Shown here in pieces: positions 21,845-25,797 of a stretch of 25,797 nt of DNA. The stretch spans positions 1 to 25,797 of the IMG/VR virus record IMGVR_UViG_3300017917_002031. One strand, written 5' to 3'. The position numbers and the translations under genes were made by a program. Numbering within the stretch: the stretch's first letter is position 1; each line of letters opens with the position of its first letter. The notes beneath the pieces were generated by a model. The model was not told the DNA's origin. It ran no database searches and saw nothing but the letters and a program-made list of their open reading frames with translations. This DNA is from a virus.

Positions 21845-21861
21845 CCGAGGAACTACCTCGG
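21845..21861 (-). promoter_or_regulatory. Hairpin in the gp32 mRNA leader
   Basis: The transcript would carry CCGAGG-UAGUU-CCUCGG, a 6-bp stem with a 5-base loop, 14 bases before the ATG and directly followed by GGAAAGAAUCUAUU. The loop UAG could pair with downstream CUA, a weak 3-bp pseudoknot. T4 gp32 represses its own translation through a leader pseudoknot and an unstructured stretch, so this is a candidate autoregulatory site; that role is inferred. Confidence 0.55.
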
Positions 21862-21877
21862 CCTAATAGTTGTTAGT

Positions 21878-21905
21878 ATTATATATCGTACTTCTTGTCA
21901 GTCAA
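21878..21905 (-). promoter_or_regulatory. Sigma70-type promoter for gp32
   Basis: On the minus strand: -35 TTGACT (21900-21905), 16-base spacer, -10 TATAAT (21878-21883), with the transcription start expected near 21871, some 40 bases before the ATG. The -35 overlaps the gp33 stop codon. A host-type promoter fits early or middle expression of gp32, in contrast to the late motifs elsewhere. Confidence 0.75.
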
Positions 21906-22131
21906 CTGGAAGCTTCTTGGATTTGCTTTTTTTCAATAAATGTAATTCTTGGGCTTCTGATTGAATTTTTTCAATTAAAGGTTTAGTTAAAAGTTTTCCA
22001 GCAGCAGAAGGTTCTAAATTCATTTCCGATGCTAATTCCAAAACGCAATCCATAAATGTTAATTTTGTAGATTTAACTCTATCTATTACTTTATTTGAAA
22101 ATTTTTCTTTTGCGGCTTCATCTATGTACAT
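21898..22131 (-). CDS. 33: Late transcription coactivator gp33
   Basis: In T4, gp33 binds the beta flap of host RNA polymerase and the sliding clamp gp45, coupling late transcription to replication together with the sigma-like gp55. The 77-residue product has the family core: FSNKVIDRVKSTKLTFMDCV LELASEMNLEPSAAGKLLTK ('I..RV......L.YMDA(V/I)......(N/D)(I/L)(E/D)PE...KLL'), then PLIEKIQSEAQELHLLKKS, and a short hydrophobic-containing tail KKLPVD like the LP(I/L)-type ends of cyanophage gp33. It lies upstream of gp32 in the same direction. GTGGA precedes the ATG closely. Its presence agrees with the T4-type late motifs in this window. Confidence 0.85.
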   Translation of the reverse strand: MYIDEAAKEKFSNKVIDRVKSTKLTFMDCVLELASEMNLEPSAAGKLLTKPLIEKIQSEAQELHLLKKSKSKKLPVD

Positions 22132-22177
22132 ATTCCACTATACTCCACAAATAATTAAATTCAATAATTAATTTGAC

Positions 22178-22200
22178 CTAAATATTCTAGAACTATTTAG
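22178..22200. promoter_or_regulatory. Pair of facing late promoter motifs (inverted CTAAATA repeat)
   Basis: CTAAATA on the plus strand (22178-22184) and its exact inverted copy TATTTAG (22194-22200, that is CTAAATA on the minus strand) flank 9 bases centred on TCTAGA. The plus motif suits the gene at 22209: its start would lie about 18 bases before the ATG, with AGAGGAA as ribosome binding site. The minus motif points to gp33, 62 bases away. The two promoters face each other and would share the same DNA for binding. Confidence 0.62.
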
Positions 22201-22208
22201 AGGAACCC

Positions 22209-23159
22209 ATGACAACCGACGTTGATCCAAACATTGTTATTGAAACTGCTGGTTTAACTGCTTCTGTAGCAACAGACGTTGCTCAATTTGGTGGTGTTAC
22301 CGCCCACTTCCAAATTTTAAAGTTAGCACACGGAGTTACCGGTGTTGCCAGTGTAGTATCATCATCAAATCCCCTACCAGTAACTTTTTCTGGTGGCTTG
22401 ACCGCAAATGTCAGTGGTTTTGCAGGAACCGTAAATGTTCAAGGAGTCGTGAGCGGAACACCTGTAATAGTTTCCGGTACTGTTTTGGCTACTGGTGTGA
22501 CGGCTTCTCCGGTATACGTAAAAACCTTTACTGGATCACAAGTTGAAGTAACTGGTGGAAGAAATTTATCAAGAACAACAGATTCTGTTTCGGTTTATGG
22601 ACCGGCAGGATCAACATATCTTTATACTTCTTTAGTAGATTCTCAAGGAAATTCTCTCACGGTAACAAATGGTGCACTAAATGTAAACATTTCTGGTGCC
22701 ACAATAAACGCTACAATTCCCGCTACAGTAACTGTTGTTGGATTGAGTGGTGCTACCGCCGTAAATGTATCTGTAGGAAATACTGCAAACATTAATGATG
22801 CAAATATTTTAAACGGCATGACTGCCATCTATAGTCAAATAGTTGGCCTCAGAACAGATTTGGGTGGATTTGCAGTTATTCGTCCGACTGGTGCAACCGC
22901 ATATAGATTGACAGCCACAACAACAGCTGCCCAATTTAGTGGTTATACTTGTCAATCTGGAATAAATGTAAAAGCATCTTCCACGAATACAGATATCATT
23001 TATATTTCTGATTCCACAAATGCTCCGGCCGGATCTACAACAACTTTTGGATACGAACTTGATCCGGGAGAATCGTTATTCATTAATATAATCAATGCAA
23101 ACAAATTAACATATAGAGCAAAATCATCTTCACAAATTATAAGCTATCTCGCATCTTAA
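22209..23159 (+). CDS. Beta-repeat putative virion protein
   Basis: I do not recognise a named family. The 316-residue product is rich in Gly, Ser, Thr, Val and Ala with almost no charge. Residues 50-210 show loose repeats of the form VxVSGxV or NVNISGAT at roughly 8-12 residue spacing (FSGGLTANVSGFAGTVNVQG, SGTPVIVSGTVLATGVTASP, LNVNISGATINATIPATVTV), suggesting beta-helical or triple-stranded fibrous structure. The last 100 residues form a separate domain (YTCQSGINVKASSTNTDIIY ISD, then GYELDPGESLFINI) of a kind common in phage surface proteins. There is no signal peptide or membrane segment. AGAGGAA lies before the ATG and a late promoter precedes it, so it is expressed late: a head fibre, decoration or tail-fibre-associated protein is likely. 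Confidence 0.78.
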   Translation: MTTDVDPNIVIETAGLTASVATDVAQFGGVTAHFQILKLAHGVTGVASVVSSSNPLPVTFSGGLTANVSGFAGTVNVQGVVSGTPVIVSGTVLATGVTASPVYVKTFTGSQVEVTGGRNLSRTTDSVSVYGPAGSTYLYTSLVDSQGNSLTVTNGALNVNISGATINATIPATVTVVGLSGATAVNVSVGNTANINDANILNGMTAIYSQIVGLRTDLGGFAVIRPTGATAYRLTATTTAAQFSGYTCQSGINVKASSTNTDIIYISDSTNAPAGSTTTFGYELDPGESLFINIINANKLTYRAKSSSQIISYLAS

Positions 23160-23160
23160 T

Positions 23161-24465
23161 ATGTCCTCTCCACTAACAACGGTAAAGACCGCATATTCTT
23201 ATACCGCCAAATTTATTGGAAGCACACTGGATCCTTGTTTTACAAAAGGAAAACTTAATAGTTCTCCTGCAGTATACATAACAGGAAACTCATATTTTTT
23301 GGATTATTCTGAATGCCAAAATTCAGTAGATTTAAAATTTTTAAATCAATTTTTTTCTGGTTTAACTGGCGGTGACACATTTGGGTTTTCCGGTGGTTAT
23401 TATTACAACGACACTACAAACACAAAAACAGAGTGGGCTGGAGTCCTTCAATTATCTGGTAAAACTGGAACATATAACCAATACGTTTCCTGTACATCGG
23501 TTTCCAGCACTGCAGGACTCTGTTCTGGATATTATCTAAGCAAAAACTTTTTAAATCCATTTCAAATAACTGCAATAAAAGGAACTACTGCAAATATTTT
23601 AATTTCATATACACCAAAAAACACTCCATATAATTTGGAGTATCTTGGAATTTATGGTTCAAAATATGGATATGAAGAATATATTGAACTTGCAGAAAGT
23701 ACATCTAATATTGGAAGATTTAAAACTTCTAACTTTATTAAATTGAATGATAATAGCGAAGTAATTTACTTAAATTCATCTTTGACAAACGAAGATAGAT
23801 TTTTTAAAAAATCTACAATAAATTTACTTCAAAGAGGAATACCACCTCTTTCAATTTTGGCTTCTACTCAACTTTCAAACGGTGTTACAAAAGTTACAAA
23901 TTCATCCGGAACAAATTTAATTTTGATGGATAATCAAAATCAATATCAAAATGTTTTGCGCCAAGAACAAGATCCCACGAATACTTATTCTTATTATTCA
24001 AACAATACATTAAAGACGGTCAACAGTAATACAGAAGAGATTTCTAATCTTGGAAATTTGTCTTTAAATTACTCAAGAGCTTTCAATATAAAAGTAATAA
24101 GTAATTACGTTACCACATATAATGCGGACGCACTAAACATTACTCCGTTTACCGGTACAAATCAATATTATGATACAATCTATATTGATAATGTCATTGG
24201 AAATGCAATAACATTGGTAAGCGGATTTGGCACCAATCCAATTAAATTAGATTTTTCTGATGCTGTAAACAAAGGATGCATCATAGAATGCTTCCTGGAT
24301 TATAACTGCACTCAGCAATTAGATGGTGATTTTTATATGTTGGGTACACCGGGATATGAAGGTGCTTCGTTTATTTACCTATCCAACAGAACAACTGCAT
24401 CCCGAACATTCTATCTTAAGATAACCAAAAATGTAAGTAATATAATTCAAGTGATGTTCTCTTGA
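23161..24465 (+). CDS. Unknown, probable virion structural protein
   Basis: This 434-residue protein is of unknown family. It is beta-rich, heavy in Tyr, Asn, Ser, Thr and Gly, with scattered Cys (in SECQNS, YVSCTS, AGLCSGYY, KGCIIECFLDYNCTQQ). Short motifs include FFSGLTGGDTFGFSGGYYYN near residue 70 and TSNFIKLNDNSEVIYLNSSL near 195. No signal peptide, coiled coil or enzyme motif is visible. It starts 1 base after the stop of the beta-repeat gene, so the two are surely co-transcribed and perhaps partners in the same appendage. Its last 19 bases overlap the end of the converging minus-strand gene, with no terminator hairpin seen there. Confidence 0.8.
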   Translation: MSSPLTTVKTAYSYTAKFIGSTLDPCFTKGKLNSSPAVYITGNSYFLDYSECQNSVDLKFLNQFFSGLTGGDTFGFSGGYYYNDTTNTKTEWAGVLQLSGKTGTYNQYVSCTSVSSTAGLCSGYYLSKNFLNPFQITAIKGTTANILISYTPKNTPYNLEYLGIYGSKYGYEEYIELAESTSNIGRFKTSNFIKLNDNSEVIYLNSSLTNEDRFFKKSTINLLQRGIPPLSILASTQLSNGVTKVTNSSGTNLILMDNQNQYQNVLRQEQDPTNTYSYYSNNTLKTVNSNTEEISNLGNLSLNYSRAFNIKVISNYVTTYNADALNITPFTGTNQYYDTIYIDNVIGNAITLVSGFGTNPIKLDFSDAVNKGCIIECFLDYNCTQQLDGDFYMLGTPGYEGASFIYLSNRTTASRTFYLKITKNVSNIIQVMFS

Positions 24466-24731
24466 ATAAATTTTGGAGATGGTTTGGATCTCCAGTTATT
24501 ATAATACTCTAACATTTTTTCTTCAACATCAGCCGTAAAAAGATAAGCTTTTTCCGGCAAAATAAATCCATCTTGGACATTCGTATATGGCAACCATGTT
24601 GCCAAAACCAGCTTCCCATTTTCCATACTTATTATAACTGCTGCATCTTTTATGTAAAGACTTTTTCTTCTTTCATCACATTCTGCTATGATTTCTTCTC
24701 GTTCAGACAATTTTATAAATTTTACTTTCAT
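24447..24731 (-). CDS. Small Sm-like beta-barrel protein (putative)
   Basis: This 94-residue protein reads as a short barrel: MKVKFIKLSEREEIIAECDE, then SLYIKDAAVIISMENGKLVL ATWLPYTNVQDGFILPEKAYLF and a final helix DVEEKMLEYYNNW. The layout 'v.Ls.GEEIIg......d.i.l..P..v........l...pwlP......i.l....v......p...l...Y' is that of small Sm/Hfq-like proteins that I recall from T4-like cyanophages, where function is unknown. Here the Gly before EEII is replaced by Arg. GTGAGAT lies just before the ATG. It follows the CGC-motif gene by 6 bases and converges on the 434-residue gene. RNA binding is only suggested by the fold. Confidence 0.65.
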   Translation of the reverse strand: MKVKFIKLSEREEIIAECDERRKSLYIKDAAVIISMENGKLVLATWLPYTNVQDGFILPEKAYLFTADVEEKMLEYYNNWRSKPSPKFIQENIT

Positions 24732-24737
24732 ATAATC

Positions 24738-25193
24738 TCACTTTTTTGTTCCACAACCACAGCCTTTTTTGGGTAACATATTTCCCAAATCTTCTTCGGT
24801 GTGTTTTTTACTTTGAATCGGATATTTGTTTGTATTGCTTTCCAATTTATATAAATCATTGACCGTTGCTTCTTTAAAATAAATCAAAAAGTATGGAATA
24901 GCAAGAAAAGAATTGAATTTAATTCTTCTTTTTTCACAACCACAATTTCCTTTGGTTATTTTTATTATTATGTATTTTATACCAGTATACTTTGTTATAA
25001 ATTCAACGATATCACCCAAACCAATATATTTTTTAATTATTCCAAATGTTTTGTTTACAGAAAATGTTATCACTTTTTTATAAACAAAGTTTGGAGTTTT
25101 TAATTTAACAAAATCTTCATTTATAGAAGAATAAGTTTGACCATCATTATCACCGGTCACATTGGTATTAAATGTAAATCTTTCCAAAAACAT
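24738..25193 (-). CDS. Unknown protein with two CGC motifs
   Basis: This 151-residue protein has an N-terminal beta-rich part (RFTFNTNVTGDNDGQTYSS) and a central segment GLGDIVEFITKYTGIKYIII KITKGNCGCEKRRIKFN. The latter fits a short motif I associate with small phage hypothetical proteins ('GLGD.IE..T..TGIK..V.......CGC..R...LN'). The C-terminus ends MLPKKGCGCGTKK. The paired Cys residues could bind metal. CAGGAG lies 6-11 bases before the ATG. It sits between the Gly-rich structural protein and the Sm-like gene on the same strand. No function is proposed. Confidence 0.72.
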   Translation of the reverse strand: MFLERFTFNTNVTGDNDGQTYSSINEDFVKLKTPNFVYKKVITFSVNKTFGIIKKYIGLGDIVEFITKYTGIKYIIIKITKGNCGCEKRRIKFNSFLAIPYFLIYFKEATVNDLYKLESNTNKYPIQSKKHTEEDLGNMLPKKGCGCGTKK

Positions 25194-25206
25194 AAATTCT
25201 CCTGTT

Positions 25207-25214
25207 TATTTATT
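25207..25214 (-). promoter_or_regulatory. Weak late promoter candidate AATAAATA
   Basis: The minus strand reads GGAATAAATAAACAGGAG between the Gly-rich gene and the CGC-motif gene. It lacks the first T or C of the better motifs, and the expected start would fall within the ribosome binding site, so it is doubtful. Confidence 0.3.
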
Positions 25215-25217
25215 CCA

Positions 25218-25797
25218 TTATTGTATAGAGGCACAGAAAACATTTCCAGAGGAAATTGTTATGAATGATGGTGAATATATATGTATCAAAACATCATCAG
25301 TTGTGCTTTCATTATTACCGAAACCCTGAAATGCGACTTTTCCAAAGGTTAACCCTGCATATTCATCATATCTGTTAGCACCAATTCTATGCCATTTTGT
25401 TGACAAAGAATCTCCAATATCTGCAGCATATGCTGCGGTATTTCCAGAATCAAACAGATAATAATTTCCCCATTGTATTCCACCGTATGTGTATTGACCT
25501 AATAATTCATATGATGTTTTTAGTGGAGCATAATCAGCATCATTTATCCAAATTTGATTATACATGAATCCTTGTGATACAGAAGACAGTGTTTGATTTG
25601 GACAAGCTTTCCTCCATATCCAACCACCAGGACCTAAAATCTGTGATCCAGGATTACTGACTACACATTCATCATAAGAACAAGGTCTATTTCCATTCTC
25701 AGATCTTCCGCAAATAGAAGTATAGTATGATGATTCAACTTGGCCCAATCCGGCAACGCTTCCAGAATTTTGTCTTCCAGAACCGCCACCACCACAA
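25218..25797 (-). CDS. C-terminal part of a Gly-rich virion-type protein (cut by window edge)
   Basis: The reading frame is open to the window edge: the residues CGGGGSGRQNSGSVAG precede the TTG at 25748, so that TTG is not a real start and the gene continues outside. The visible part is about 193 residues. After the Gly/Ser-rich linker comes a domain with Cys and aromatic residues: YYTSICGRSENGNRPCSYDE CVVSNPGSQ, GGWIWRKACPNQT, QTLSSVSQGFMYNQIWIND, then YTYGGIQWGNYYLFDSGNTA and a C-terminal STTDDVLIHIYSPSFITISS. The style (Gly linker, Trp/Tyr/Asn-rich beta domain) is that of fibre-tip or adhesion proteins, but I do not recognise the family. It is the most upstream gene of the minus-strand group at the right edge. 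Confidence 0.75.
   Translation of the reverse strand, partial: CGGGGSGRQNSGSVAGLGQVESSYYTSICGRSENGNRPCSYDECVVSNPGSQILGPGGWIWRKACPNQTLSSVSQGFMYNQIWINDADYAPLKTSYELLGQYTYGGIQWGNYYLFDSGNTAAYAADIGDSLSTKWHRIGANRYDEYAGLTFGKVAFQGFGNNESTTDDVLIHIYSPSFITISSGNVFCASIQ

Noticed and set aside
22132-22170. Sigma70-like TTGAAT-N16-TATAGT before gp33
   Set aside because: Poor -35 and -10 matches in AT-rich sequence, and the start would fall almost on the ATG; not strong enough to list.
24440-24480. Terminator between the converging 23161 and 24447 genes
   Set aside because: No stem with a T-run was found; the genes overlap by 19 bases.
25746-25748. TTG as start of the right-edge gene
   Set aside because: The frame stays open to the window edge with a Gly-rich linker; the gene is simply truncated by the window.

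Overview
The window is a stretch of an AT-rich genome of a tailed phage with a contractile tail, distantly related to T4 (the broad marine or freshwater 'far T4' type rather than a close enterobacterial T4 relative). Evidence is the collinear run, read on the minus strand from high to low coordinates, of recognisable homologues of T4 gp13, gp14, gp15, gp16, gp17, gp18, gp19, gp20, gp67/68-like core proteins, gp21, gp22 and gp23, the same order as in T4. gp32, gp33, gp4, gp6, gp25, gp26, gp48 and gp53 homologues are also present. The host cannot be read from the sequence. No tRNA, CRISPR array, insertion sequence or attachment site was seen, and there is no gene-free stretch longer than about 80 bases.

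Layout. (1) 1-4842, minus: head module with the N-terminus of the major capsid protein (cut by the window edge), scaffold, an unknown Gly-rich protein with a candidate prohead-protease site, protease, two small core proteins and portal. (2) 4862-9424, minus: two tail-tube proteins side by side, a short sheath, large and small terminase. (3) 9421-11598, minus: gp15, gp14 and gp13, the tail completion and neck proteins. (4) 11610-18566, minus: a Cys-rich protein and a compact baseplate set (gp7/gpI-like, gp6, gp25, two probable hub proteins, gp53, gp48). (5) 18601-20946, plus: gp4, a third tube-fold protein (gp54-like), gp26, a short ORF in the -1 frame that is probably reached by frameshifting, and an unknown protein, ending in a bidirectional terminator. 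(6) 20973-22131, minus: gp32 ssDNA-binding protein and gp33 late-transcription coactivator. (7) 22209-24465, plus: two unknown proteins of virion character. (8) 24447-25797, minus: an Sm-like small protein, a CGC-motif protein and the C-terminal part of a Gly-rich protein running off the window.

Regulation. T4-type late promoter motifs, CTAAATA or (C/T)ATAAATA, lie upstream of gp23, gp22, gp18, gp13, gp25, gp53, gp48, gp4, gp33 and the 22209 gene. This agrees with the presence of gp33, the adaptor for late transcription in T4. At gp4, gp48, gp25 and gp13 the motif sits only 6-8 bases from the start codon with no Shine-Dalgarno sequence, so these transcripts may be leaderless or nearly so. gp32 instead has a sigma70-type promoter and a leader hairpin, as expected of an early/middle gene.

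The most striking signal is at 20187-20269. A Shine-Dalgarno-like AAGGAGG, two overlapping slippery heptamers, a 7-base spacer and a perfect 10-bp stem are positioned so that a -1 frameshift would fuse gp26 to the 63-residue ORF that follows. This resembles the tail assembly chaperone frameshifts of lambda, P2 and Mu, but sits in a T4-type hub gene.
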